From CALGFI01 sp036374435 (lineage in GTDB: Bacteria > Actinomycetota > UBA4738 > HRBIN12), in contig DASUTU010000058.1 in assembly GCA_036374435.1 (NCBI GenBank), forward strand, positions 1 to 29,252: a stretch of DNA of 29,252 nucleotides. The letters run 5' to 3'. Positions 1-6,520 of this stretch are shown one piece after another (the first letter of the stretch is position 1; every line of letters begins with the position of its first letter). The notes below the pieces were generated by a model. That model ran no database searches. It saw nothing but the letters and a program-made list of their open reading frames with translations, and was not told the DNA's origin. A program made the position numbers and the translations under genes.

Positions 1-171
1 ATCAAGACGCAGACCGGCGCCGCGAAGCACGCGCAGGACCCTTCGCCAGGGCCCGAAGCCGCGGCGGAAGGTCTTCACGATTCCGTCTGCCCGGAGCAGG
101 GGCTCGTCCGGTGACAGGCCGGGACCGCCGAGATTCCCGGACCCCTCCCGGAGGGCGGTGGTGGTCGTCAT
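1..171 (-). CDS. ABC transporter ATP-binding protein, N-terminal part (runs off left edge)
   Basis: The minus strand has an ATG at 169-171 preceded by a GGGAGG ribosome binding site about 9 bases upstream, and the frame stays open to the window edge. The 57 visible residues read as the start of an ABC ATPase: a variable leader, then LLRADGIVKTFRRGF, which matches the first beta strand and A-loop region of ABC domains, then VLRVLRGAGLRLD. The Walker motifs lie outside the window, so nucleotide binding cannot be checked. It follows lgt on the same strand with a 65-base gap, so the two may be co-transcribed. Substrate and partner permease are unknown. A competing reading frame on the same strand is a shadow. 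Confidence 0.6.
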   Translation of the reverse strand, partial: MTTTTALREGSGNLGGPGLSPDEPLLRADGIVKTFRRGFGPWRRVLRVLRGAGLRLD

Positions 172-236
172 CTCGTTCCCTCCCGGTCCCCGTTCTCGCC
201 TGGCCCGGCATCGGGGAAGGCCGATGGGGACATCGT

Positions 237-1052
237 TCAGCCGGCCTCGGGCACCGTGGCTCTCGGGCTTCCGCGCGCTCCTCGCGCCCGCTGGACCAGC
301 CAGGTCGTCACCGCGCCGACGGCGAGGATCGACGCGAGCTGGCTTCCGGTGAGCCCCCACAGCCGCCGCGGGTCGGTCCGGAGGAAGTCCGTCAGGATGC
401 GGCTTCCCGCGTACCCCAGCGTGAACAACGCGATCGCGCTGCCAGGCGCGTGCACGCGCCGGGCGAAACGCAGCAGGACGACGAGCAGCGTGAGGGTGAT
501 GAACACGTCGTAGAGGGCCACGGGGTGGACCACGGTGCCGATCTCGGGCGCGCCCTCCAGCGGGTGGTTGCCGCCCACGTACCGAAAGCCCCACGGGAGC
601 GAGGTCGATTTGCCCAGATGATCGCCGATGATCAGGTCGCTCACGCGGCCGATTGCGATCCCAACCGCGATCCCGGGTGCGGCCATGTCGAGCATCGACA
701 ACGGCGACAGGCCCGCCCGCCGGACGAGGAAGGCGCCCACGAGGACGCCACCGGCGAGGCCGCCGAGGAGGCTCATCCCGCCGTGCCACACGGCGATCAG
801 GTCGATCGGATCGTCGACGACGTCCCAGTGGCCGGCCAGCCACGCGACCCGCATCCCGACGAGGCCCCCGGCGAGCGACCACGTCACGATGCTCCACATC
901 GTCTCGTCCGGGATCCCGGCCTTTCGCGTCCGCCGCCGGAGGAGGAGCGCCCCGGCCACGAACCCGACGCCGATGAGCACACCGTGCGGGCGGACGGCGA
1001 GTGGACCGATGTGGACCGTGCCTACGGTTGGCCAGGAGATCGTGGCGATCAC
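237..1052 (-). CDS. lgt: Prolipoprotein diacylglyceryl transferase (Lgt)
   Basis: Lgt transfers diacylglycerol from phosphatidylglycerol to the lipobox cysteine of prolipoproteins in the membrane. From a GTG start at 1050-1052 it is 271 residues, normal for the family. Visible family motifs are RPHGVLIGVGF in the first membrane segment, WHGGMSLLGG (about residues 89-98, the HGG motif), the signature GRVSDLIIGDHLG (about 135-147) and HPVALYD (about 176-182). The frame is open up to 1139, but that extension is non-hydrophobic, arginine-rich and would cover the divergent regulatory region. TAGGCT lies 7 bases before the GTG, suggesting a leaderless transcript. The cupredoxin lipoprotein at 12.1-12.5 kb is a potential substrate. 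Confidence 0.9.
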   Translation of the reverse strand: MIATISWPTVGTVHIGPLAVRPHGVLIGVGFVAGALLLRRRTRKAGIPDETMWSIVTWSLAGGLVGMRVAWLAGHWDVVDDPIDLIAVWHGGMSLLGGLAGGVLVGAFLVRRAGLSPLSMLDMAAPGIAVGIAIGRVSDLIIGDHLGKSTSLPWGFRYVGGNHPLEGAPEIGTVVHPVALYDVFITLTLLVVLLRFARRVHAPGSAIALFTLGYAGSRILTDFLRTDPRRLWGLTGSQLASILAVGAVTTWLVQRARGARGSPRATVPEAG

Positions 1053-1094
1053 GGCGCGGAGCCTAGGGAGCCCCGGTGATGCCGGTGCGCACGA

Positions 1095-1116
1095 CCTGTG
1101 AAGAACCTGTGCGCGC
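1095..1116. promoter_or_regulatory. Direct repeat CCTGTG with 11-bp period, possible response-regulator site
   Basis: CCTGTG occurs at 1095-1100 and again at 1106-1111, a direct repeat with an 11-bp period. Read on the minus strand this gives TTCACAGG and GCACAGG, resembling the TTCAC units at 1157-1172. It lies in the divergent gap between lgt and the small membrane protein gene. OmpR/PhoB regulators bind 11-bp direct repeats, so this could be an additional site of the local regulator acting on lgt. The match is weaker than the two plus-strand sites. Confidence 0.35.
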
Positions 1117-1156
1117 CCACGCCGGACCGGCGGCCTCACGGCGCCTGCGCCCCTCC

Positions 1157-1188
1157 TTCACCGGTCCTTCACAGCGCCGGTCGATCCT
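1157..1188 (+). promoter_or_regulatory. TTCAC-N6-TTCAC regulator box plus -10-like hexamer
   Basis: TTCAC at 1157-1161 and 1168-1172 form a direct repeat with an 11-bp period. GATCCT (1183-1188) begins 26 bp after the first repeat and ends 6 bases before the ATG at 1195. The same arrangement with the same 26-bp offset occurs at 5419-5450. No Shine-Dalgarno sequence precedes the ATG, so the transcript may be leaderless. Direct repeats overlapping the -35 region are typical activator sites of OmpR/PhoB regulators; assignment to the regulator at 3360 is inference. Confidence 0.55.
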
Positions 1189-1194
1189 CCCCGC

Positions 1195-1443
1195 ATGCAT
1201 GCGCAGGCGACAACACGGCACGCGACGTCGGCTCGGGCCGCCCGTCGGACCCTGGCCAGGGCGGCGACGCTCGGCTTGATGGGCGTCGTGGGCGGCGGGC
1301 TCGTCGTCTCGCTCGCGCTCGGCGCGCCGCTCGTCTCGATCCTGTTGGCGGGGTTGCTCCTGCTGTGCCCGCTCCTACTGTGGGTCCCCGCGCGGGCTCG
1401 CCGCGCGCCAACCGACGGATGGACCCGGGAGGCGATGCGATGA
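1195..1443 (+). CDS. Small membrane protein (DUF2933-like)
   Basis: This 82-residue protein has a basic N-terminus followed by two closely spaced hydrophobic segments (about residues 25-44 and 47-64), the second containing LLLLCPLLLW, then a basic tail. Size, the cysteine in the second segment and the neighbours recall DUF2933-type small membrane proteins found in metal-resistance clusters, but the match is by eye. Its stop overlaps the next start as ATGA (1440-1443), so it is translationally coupled to the glutaredoxin-like gene. The start at 1195 lacks a ribosome binding site but sits 6 bases after a -10-like hexamer. Function is unknown. Confidence 0.65.
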   Translation: MHAQATTRHATSARAARRTLARAATLGLMGVVGGGLVVSLALGAPLVSILLAGLLLLCPLLLWVPARARRAPTDGWTREAMR

Positions 1444-1700
1444 TCGAGGTCCTCCTCGTGACCGCGCCGGGGTGCCACTTCTGCACGGACGCACGCGCCG
1501 CGCTGCTCGAGCTGGCGACCTCGTTCCCCGTCGCCGTCCGCGAGATCGACGCCGCCTCCTCCGAGGGGCTCGACGCGGTCGAGCGGCACCGGCCGCCCCT
1601 GTGGCCGCTGGTCCTCGTCGACGGCGCGTACTTCAGCTCGGGACGACTGCCTCGGACGAAGCTCCGGAGTCTTCTCTCGCGTTCGACATCGGCGGCGTGA
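1440..1700 (+). CDS. Glutaredoxin/thioredoxin-like small protein
   Basis: This 86-residue protein begins with a beta strand (MIEVLLVTAPGC) leading into an active-site motif CHFC (C12, C15), followed by an amphipathic helix and a second strand (VAVREIDA). This is the start of a thioredoxin fold of the glutaredoxin-like (DUF836) type. The segment PPLWPLVLVDG takes the place of the usual cis-Pro strand. It is cytoplasmic, with no signal peptide. It overlaps the preceding stop (ATGA) and its TGA overlaps the ATG of ccdA (TGATG at 1698-1702), so the three genes are tightly coupled. It probably exchanges electrons with the CcdA protein; the direct partner is inferred. Confidence 0.8.
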   Translation: MIEVLLVTAPGCHFCTDARAALLELATSFPVAVREIDAASSEGLDAVERHRPPLWPLVLVDGAYFSSGRLPRTKLRSLLSRSTSAA

Positions 1701-2713
1701 TGGGAGGCCTGCTCACGACCGGGTCGATCCTGGCGGCCTTCTTCGCCGGTGCGGTGGCGCTGTTCAGTCCCTGCTGCATCGTGTTCCTGTTCCCCGCGTA
1801 TCTCGCATCGGGCGTGCAGGCGCGACGGTGGAGGCTGCTCCCGCTCACGTTCGTGTTCGCCGCCGGTATCGCCCTGGTCCTCCTGCCGGTGACGCTCGGG
1901 ATCGGCCTCGTGTCGACGGTCCTCGGCAGGTATCACGTCCCGCTGTACGTGGCCGGCGGTCTGCTGATGCTGGGGCTCGGAGCGCTGGCGTTCTCCGGCC
2001 GCACGTGGAGCCTCCCCTCGTTCCTGCGTGCTCCGTCCGTCCGCCGCACCGACGCCCCGGGCGTTTTCGCGCTCGGAGTGTTCTCCGGCGTGGCCTCGTC
2101 GTGTTGCGCGCCGGTCCTGGCGGGGGTCATGACGCTCTCGGCATTGTCCGGCTCGCTCGTCGGCGCGGCCACGCTCGGGCTCGCCTACGTGTTCGGCATG
2201 GTGTTTCCGCTGTTCGTGATGGCGCTGCTGTGGGACCGGCTCCGGCTCGGCGAACGTCGACTGCTCCAGGCGAGGCCCGTCCGCGTCCGGCTGGGGTGGT
2301 GGGCCGTCGACACGAACACCGTGAACCTCGTGGTTGCCGCCGCCTTCGGCGCGATGGGCGCCTTCGCGCTCGTCCTCGCGGTGCGAGGCGACACGACCGT
2401 GGCCCCGGGGTTCCAGCTCGCGATCGGAAGGTGGCTGTCCGACGCGTTCGAGCGCGTGATCACGTTCCTGGACCCGGTCCCCGAGCCGGCGCTCGGCCTC
2501 GCGCTGCTCGCCATCGCGGCCGGACTCGTCGCTGCGGCGTTTCGCTCGCGGCCGCCCACGTCACAGGGAGGACCCCATCATGACCACCGGAACGAAGGCG
2601 AAGAAGACGCGATGGTCGGCGCCCCGACGGGCAACGCATGCCACGGTGTCGGCGAATCGGAAGGCGGCCCCGCAGCCGAGCAGGCGCAACCCGCGGCACC
2701 GGCCCCGCGCTAG
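1700..2713 (+). CDS. CcdA/DsbD-family membrane electron carrier
   Basis: CcdA proteins move reducing equivalents from cytoplasmic thioredoxin across the membrane to extracytoplasmic thiol proteins. From the ATG at 1700 the protein has 337 residues and at least six hydrophobic segments. The redox cysteines sit where the family has them: FSPCC (C25, C26) in the first membrane segment and SSCCAP (C135, C136) in the fourth, both unusually as adjacent Cys pairs. The last 45 or so residues are hydrophilic and Gly/Ala-rich, and overlap the start of the next gene in another frame. It sits between a glutaredoxin-like gene and a membrane-anchored redoxin, forming a plausible inside-to-outside relay. 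Confidence 0.85.
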   Translation: MGGLLTTGSILAAFFAGAVALFSPCCIVFLFPAYLASGVQARRWRLLPLTFVFAAGIALVLLPVTLGIGLVSTVLGRYHVPLYVAGGLLMLGLGALAFSGRTWSLPSFLRAPSVRRTDAPGVFALGVFSGVASSCCAPVLAGVMTLSALSGSLVGAATLGLAYVFGMVFPLFVMALLWDRLRLGERRLLQARPVRVRLGWWAVDTNTVNLVVAAAFGAMGAFALVLAVRGDTTVAPGFQLAIGRWLSDAFERVITFLDPVPEPALGLALLAIAAGLVAAAFRSRPPTSQGGPHHDHRNEGEEDAMVGAPTGNACHGVGESEGGPAAEQAQPAAPAPR

Positions 2714-3251
2714 ACGCACCCTGTTCGGTCCGATCGTCGGCGTGTCCGCCCTCGCCCTGCTCGGGTTGATGCTCTACTTCGGCGGCCGCGCGGAGGAGGG
2801 CGGGCTCGCACGCGAGGCGGCACCGCCGTTCACGCTGGCGTCGACGGCCGGCGGATCGGTGTCGCTGTCGGACTACGCCGGACGGAACGTGCTCCTGTAC
2901 TTCAACGAGGGCGCGGGCTGCGACGCCTGCTTCTATCAGATGGTCGAGCTCGAGAGGAACGCCGACCGGCTGGCGAAGGCCGGAGTCGAGGTCGTCCCCA
3001 TCGTTGCGAACCCGGTCGAGGTCGTCGCCGGGGAGCTCCGGCGTTTCGGGCTCCGAACGCCGTACCTCATCGACGAGGGCACGGTCGTCTCCCGCGCGTA
3101 CGACATGCTCGGCAAGGGCATGCACGCGAACCTGCCCGGCCACGGGTTCGTCCTCGTCGACGGCGGGGGGCAGATCCGGTGGACGAGGGAGTACCCCTCG
3201 ATGTTCGTCTCCGTGGAGGACCTCCTCGAGGCCCTGCCCGCCCTGGCGTGA
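2580..3251 (+). CDS. Membrane-anchored redoxin (AhpC/TSA-like, CxxC)
   Basis: This 223-residue protein has a very basic N-terminus (about residues 1-46), one transmembrane anchor (48-67) and an extracytoplasmic redoxin domain beginning PPFTLAST. The active site is GAGCDACFYQM (C114, C117), like the GxGCxxCWxQM motif of redoxin-family proteins. The later strands VVPIVANPVEV, TPYLIDEG and GHGFVLVDGGG complete a thioredoxin fold. The ATG at 2580 has a clear GGAGG 8 bases upstream, although this start lies 134 bases inside ccdA. It is the likely recipient of electrons from CcdA at the outer face of the membrane. The substrate, a peroxide or a disulfide in a metal-binding protein, is unknown. Confidence 0.8.
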   Translation: MTTGTKAKKTRWSAPRRATHATVSANRKAAPQPSRRNPRHRPRARRTLFGPIVGVSALALLGLMLYFGGRAEEGGLAREAAPPFTLASTAGGSVSLSDYAGRNVLLYFNEGAGCDACFYQMVELERNADRLAKAGVEVVPIVANPVEVVAGELRRFGLRTPYLIDEGTVVSRAYDMLGKGMHANLPGHGFVLVDGGGQIRWTREYPSMFVSVEDLLEALPALA

Positions 3252-3256
3252 GCGGC

Positions 3257-3294
3257 GGGGACGTTCGCCCCGGGCGGCCGGGGTCGTTCGCCCC
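3257..3294. repeat. Tandem GGGG-N7-CCCC repeat between redoxin and regulator genes
   Basis: Two copies of GGGG followed by [at]cgttcg and CCCC lie at 3257-3271 and 3280-3294, a 23-bp period. Each can form a 4-bp hairpin and the pair is also a direct repeat. It occupies most of the 108-base gap before the response-regulator gene and could be a weak terminator/attenuator or an operator. No T-tract follows. Confidence 0.3.
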
Positions 3295-3359
3295 TGATTG
3301 GCCGGACGGGGCGGCACGACCCTGGTTCCGAGGACCTGCCCACCGGTGGGGGTGTCGAG

Positions 3360-4058
3360 TTGGGAACGGCGACGATCGTCGTCGCGGACGACGAGCGGAA
3401 GATCCGCGAGCTCGTTCGCTCGTACCTGGAGCGCGAGGGCTACTCGGTGTTGCTCGCCGACACGGGCGAGCGGGCGCTCGAGGCCGTGGAGCGCGTCCGC
3501 CCCGACCTGCTCGTCCTCGACCTCATGCTCCCCGACCTGGCCGGTGAGGAGGTCGCCCGGACGATCCGCACGCACTCCGACATGCCGGTGATCATGCTCA
3601 CCGCCAAAGCCTCCGAGGACGACCGGGTGAACGGATTGCGCTTGGGGGCGGACGACTATCTGGTGAAGCCGTTCAGCCCGAGGGAGCTCGTCGCCCGCAT
3701 CGAGGCGGTCCTGCGGCGATCGGGGGGCGGACCCGCAGTTCGCGTCGGGTCGTACGACGGCGGGGCGCTCGTGCTCGATCGCGACGCGCGTGAGGTGACC
3801 GTCCGCGGCGCGGCCGTCGACCTGACGAGGAGCGAGTTCGACCTCCTGACGGCGCTCGCGTCCCATCCGGGTCGGGCCTTTTCGCGCTACGAGCTCGTGA
3901 CGAAGGTGCAGGGCTACGACTACGAGGGCTACGAGCGAACGATCGACGCCCACGTGAAGAACCTCCGCAGGAAGATCGGCGACGACCCCAGGAGCCCTCG
4001 GTTCGTCCTCACCGTCCCGAGCATCGGCTACAAGCTCGGCGTCAAGGCCGATGCGTAG
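3360..4058 (+). CDS. OmpR/PhoB-family response regulator
   Basis: This is a DNA-binding response regulator of 232 residues. The receiver domain (about 4-116) has acidic residues D10 and D11, phosphoacceptor D54 (LVLDLMLPD), T81 and K103 (KPF). The C-terminal winged-helix domain (about 130-229) contains LTRSEFDLLTALASHPG, the recognition region TIDAHVKNLRRKIGDD and the terminal hairpin VPSIGYKL. The start is TTG at 3360, behind a G-rich Shine-Dalgarno stretch. It overlaps the kinase gene by 8 bases. The paired 11-bp TTCAC repeats upstream of 1195 and 5474 fit the DNA-binding habit of this family, so it probably controls both ends of this cluster. Confidence 0.95.
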   Translation: MGTATIVVADDERKIRELVRSYLEREGYSVLLADTGERALEAVERVRPDLLVLDLMLPDLAGEEVARTIRTHSDMPVIMLTAKASEDDRVNGLRLGADDYLVKPFSPRELVARIEAVLRRSGGGPAVRVGSYDGGALVLDRDAREVTVRGAAVDLTRSEFDLLTALASHPGRAFSRYELVTKVQGYDYEGYERTIDAHVKNLRRKIGDDPRSPRFVLTVPSIGYKLGVKADA

Positions 4059-5472
4059 ATCGTTCGCCCTCCGGCTGGCCGCGGCCTTTGCCGGCGTGGG
4101 GATCGCCGCCGCGGCGCTCACGGCGATCCTCGTGAACGTCTCGTTCGAGGGCCGCTTCACCTCCTACCTCGAGGACCAGCAGCGCGCCAGGCAGCGACAG
4201 CTCGTGGAGGGCCTTGCCGACTCGTACGTGCAACGCGGCGGCTGGGACCCCGCCGACCTACGATCGTTGGAGTCCCTCGTGCTCATGGACGGCGGGACCC
4301 TGCGCCTGCTCGACGCGGTCGGCGCGGTCGTGTGGGAGCCGTCTGCCGGCCCGGGCGCGGAGCTCGCCGAGGCCCATCGCGCAATGATGGGCAGCGGGCC
4401 GCTCGGACCTCAGGAACGGCTCCCGGTCCGCGTGAACGGCGCGCTCGTAGGGACGGCGGTCGTGCGCCTCCCCACCCCCGGGCTCCTGCCGCAGGACCTG
4501 TCGTTCCGGTCGTCGGTGAACCGGATGTTGCTGATCGGGGGGATCGTGGCCGGGCTGGCCGCGCTCGCCGCCGGATCCGTGCTCTCACGCCGGGCGACGG
4601 CACCGGCCCGGGAGCTGACCCGAGCGGCGAGAGCGGTGGCGGCCGGCGAGCGATCCGAGCGGGTGGAGGTCGACTCGAAGGACGAGCTCGGCGAGATGGC
4701 GCAGGCGTTCAACACCATGGCCGACACGATCGAGGAAGAAGACCGGCTCCGGCGGGTCTTCGCCGCCGAGGTCGCGCACGAGCTGCGCACGCCGCTGACG
4801 ATCCTGCGAACCCAGATCGAAGGGATCCAGGACGGCGTCGTGGAGCCTTCGTCCCCGGCCCTTGCCTCGCTGCACGATGAGGCGCTGCGGCTGACCCGAC
4901 TGGTCGAGGACCTGGAGACGTTGGCCTCGGCCGACGCCGCGGCCTTCACGCTCAGCCGCACGTCGCTGGACCTTCGGGCCGCGATCGACGATGCCGCCCG
5001 CGAGTTCGCCGGGCCCTACGCGGCCAGGGACGTCCGGCTGTCGGCCGATCTCGAGGACGTCGCGATCGTGGCCGATCCGACCCGGATCCGCCAGGTGGTC
5101 GGAAACCTCCTGTCGAACGCCCTGAAGTTCACGCCGGACGGCGGCAGGGTCAGGCTCACCCTCCGGCGGGACGGCGACGACGCGGTGATCAGCGTCTCGG
5201 ACACCGGGTCCGGGATCGCGCCCGACGAGCTGGCCCGCGTGTTCGATCGCTTCTTCCGAGGCCGTGGCGTACGCGCTCGCGGCTCGGGGATCGGCCTAAC
5301 CGTGGCGCGAGAGCTCGTGCTTGCCCATGGGGGAGAGATCCGGGCCGAGAGCGAACCCGGCCGGGGCGCCACGTTCACCGTTCGGCTCCCCTGCATCACA
5401 TCCGACCCGCGCAATTCCTTCACCGTCTCTTCACGCCCGGCGGCTACGGTCCCGGCGAAAGGAGGCACGTGA
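4051..5472 (+). CDS. Sensor histidine kinase (HAMP, HisKA, HATPase_c)
   Basis: This 473-residue membrane kinase pairs with the overlapping response-regulator gene. Domains in order: first transmembrane helix (about 8-30), a short extracytoplasmic sensor of about 125 residues, second helix (158-178), HAMP linker (about 180-232), HisKA with phospho-acceptor H243 in VAHELRTPLT, then the ATPase domain with an N box (GNLLSNALKF), G1 (SDTGSGI), an F box (VFDRFFRG) and G2 (GSGIGLTVAR). The tail after LPCIT (about 450 onward) is not family-like and overlaps the promoter of the Met-rich gene. The sensor shows no His/Met-rich metal site, so the stimulus cannot be named. Confidence 0.95.
   Translation: MRRSFALRLAAAFAGVGIAAAALTAILVNVSFEGRFTSYLEDQQRARQRQLVEGLADSYVQRGGWDPADLRSLESLVLMDGGTLRLLDAVGAVVWEPSAGPGAELAEAHRAMMGSGPLGPQERLPVRVNGALVGTAVVRLPTPGLLPQDLSFRSSVNRMLLIGGIVAGLAALAAGSVLSRRATAPARELTRAARAVAAGERSERVEVDSKDELGEMAQAFNTMADTIEEEDRLRRVFAAEVAHELRTPLTILRTQIEGIQDGVVEPSSPALASLHDEALRLTRLVEDLETLASADAAAFTLSRTSLDLRAAIDDAAREFAGPYAARDVRLSADLEDVAIVADPTRIRQVVGNLLSNALKFTPDGGRVRLTLRRDGDDAVISVSDTGSGIAPDELARVFDRFFRGRGVRARGSGIGLTVARELVLAHGGEIRAESEPGRGATFTVRLPCITSDPRNSFTVSSRPAATVPAKGGT
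5419..5450 (+). promoter_or_regulatory. TTCAC-N6-TTCAC regulator box plus TACGGT -10
   Basis: TTCAC at 5419-5423 and 5430-5434 repeat with an 11-bp period, and TACGGT (5445-5450) starts 26 bp after the first repeat, the same geometry as at 1157-1188. The site is inside the last codons of the kinase gene, 24 bases before the ATG of the Met-rich protein, which has its own AAAGGAGG ribosome binding site at 5458-5465. It probably lets the response regulator drive the Met-rich gene separately. Confidence 0.55.
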
Positions 5473-5473
5473 C

Positions 5474-5893
5474 ATGAAGGCGCGATGGATCGCTCTTGGA
5501 ACGACGTTGGGCTTCGTGGTCGCGCTCACCCTCGGATTCGTGCTCGACGAAGGGTCATCCCCGCCGGATCGCCCCGATGCGTCGATGGATGCGACCGACA
5601 TGATGTCCGCGATCACGCAGATGCACGATTCCGAGGCCATGCGCGGGATGCACTCGCAGATGCCCGCCGAGCTTCGGGCGCAGTGCGACGCCCTCCATGA
5701 GCAGATGAGCGGAATGATGGGCGACGGCGGCATGATGGGCGACGGCACGCCCGGCGGCATGATGGGCGACGGCACGCCCGGCGGCATGATGGGCGACGGC
5801 ACGCCCGGCGGCATGATGGGCTCCGGCACGCCCGGCGGCATGATGGGCTCCGGAGGACACGCCTCGCATCACCCCGGCGGGATGGATGGCTGA
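5474..5893 (+). CDS. Exported Met-rich repeat protein, probable metal binder
   Basis: This 139-residue protein has a short basic N-terminus and a hydrophobic helix (about 5-24) that serves as signal or anchor. A middle part rich in Met, His and Asp follows, with one Cys (AQCDALHEQM), and then a tail of GMMG[DS]GTPG repeats ending in a His-containing segment (GGHASHHPGGMDG). Met pairs in a flexible Gly-rich tail, with His nearby, suggest binding of Cu(I) or Ag(I) outside the membrane; this is inferred from composition. The ATG at 5474 has an AAAGGAGG 8 bases upstream. It has its own regulator box, so it may be the main output of the two-component system. It converges on tetR with a 7-base gap. 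Confidence 0.75.
   Translation: MKARWIALGTTLGFVVALTLGFVLDEGSSPPDRPDASMDATDMMSAITQMHDSEAMRGMHSQMPAELRAQCDALHEQMSGMMGDGGMMGDGTPGGMMGDGTPGGMMGDGTPGGMMGSGTPGGMMGSGGHASHHPGGMDG
5729..5836 (+). repeat. Four 27-bp tandem repeats encoding GMMG[DS]GTPG
   Basis: Four head-to-tail 27-bp units (5729-5755, 5756-5782, 5783-5809, 5810-5836) encode a 9-residue Met-Met motif; a partial fifth begins at 5837. The first three are almost identical at DNA level and the fourth changes Asp to Ser, so the array is recent and likely to vary in copy number. Confidence 0.9.
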
Positions 5894-5900
5894 CGGCACG

Positions 5901-6479
5901 TCAACCGGGCGGTCGTAGACCCGCCAGCGTCACCGCCACGAGTCGCTGGATCGCCGCCCGGGACCGGTGAGCGCCCGCCCCGGCCAGTGCGTGAACGCAG
6001 TAGGTCGCGAGCTCGTCGGGTGGGACGTCCTTCCGGACCTCCCCCTCCCTCGCCGCGGCCGCCAGCAGATCCCGGATCATCTCGTGCACCTGCCGCTGCG
6101 CTCGCCCCACCCGGTCGTCCCGATGCAGCAGCTCGGCGAACCGAACATCGTCGTGTCCATGGGCGTGACGCGACAGGAGTGCGTAGGTCTCGAGCACCGC
6201 TTCGAGGCGCTCCCCGGCACCTCTCCCCTCATCCCGGATCTTCGAGAGGGCGGCGAGGTGTGCGGCGACCTGGCGATCGTGCCACGCGAGCAGGATCGCC
6301 TCGACATCGGGGAAGTACTTGTACAGCGTCGCCCGTCCGATCCGGGCCTGCTCGGCGATCTGCGACATCGTCACGCCGAGCAACCCGTGCTGGGCCACCA
6401 GCGCCGCCGTGGTGTCCAGGATCGCATCGCGCACCTCGCGGCGGTGGGTCTCGATCGTCTCGGCCCACAGCTTCGGCAT
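5901..6479 (-). CDS. TetR-family transcriptional regulator
   Basis: This 192-residue regulator starts at the ATG 6477-6479 (MPKLWAETIE). The N-terminal helix-turn-helix (about 17-62) includes TTAALVAQHGLLGVTMSQIA and the recognition helix ARIGRATLYKYF, typical TetR features. The C-terminal ligand-binding half is variable and gives no ligand. The frame is open upstream to 6767, but that would cover the divergent promoter. TATACT (plus positions 6487-6492) lies 7 bases before the ATG, suggesting leaderless transcription. It is divergent from an ABC exporter operon and almost certainly represses it through the palindrome at 6527-6541. Confidence 0.92.
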   Translation of the reverse strand: MPKLWAETIETHRREVRDAILDTTAALVAQHGLLGVTMSQIAEQARIGRATLYKYFPDVEAILLAWHDRQVAAHLAALSKIRDEGRGAGERLEAVLETYALLSRHAHGHDDVRFAELLHRDDRVGRAQRQVHEMIRDLLAAAAREGEVRKDVPPDELATYCVHALAGAGAHRSRAAIQRLVAVTLAGLRPPG

Positions 6480-6486
6480 GGTGGGA

Positions 6487-6492
6487 AGTATA
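6487..6492 (-). promoter_or_regulatory. -10 element of the tetR promoter
   Basis: Read on the minus strand this is TATACT, 7 bases before the tetR ATG, with no ribosome binding site between. It fits a leaderless actinobacterial-type transcript. No good -35 element is visible. Confidence 0.45.
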
Positions 6493-6520
6493 CGGGACGC
6501 CGTAGACAAGACAGCTTGAT

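Noticed and set aside
1053..1139. Longer N-terminus for Lgt (start at 1139)
   Set aside because: The added 29 residues are not membrane-like and would cover the divergent repeats; the GTG at 1052 directly precedes the conserved region.
2460..4160. 566-codon minus-strand open frame
   Set aside because: It is antisense to ccdA, the redoxin and the response regulator, and is rich in Arg, Asp, His and Pro without any family motif; typical of high-GC shadow frames.
5729..5836. Possible CRISPR-like array
   Set aside because: The 27-bp units are head-to-tail with no spacers and in frame with an exported Met-rich protein.
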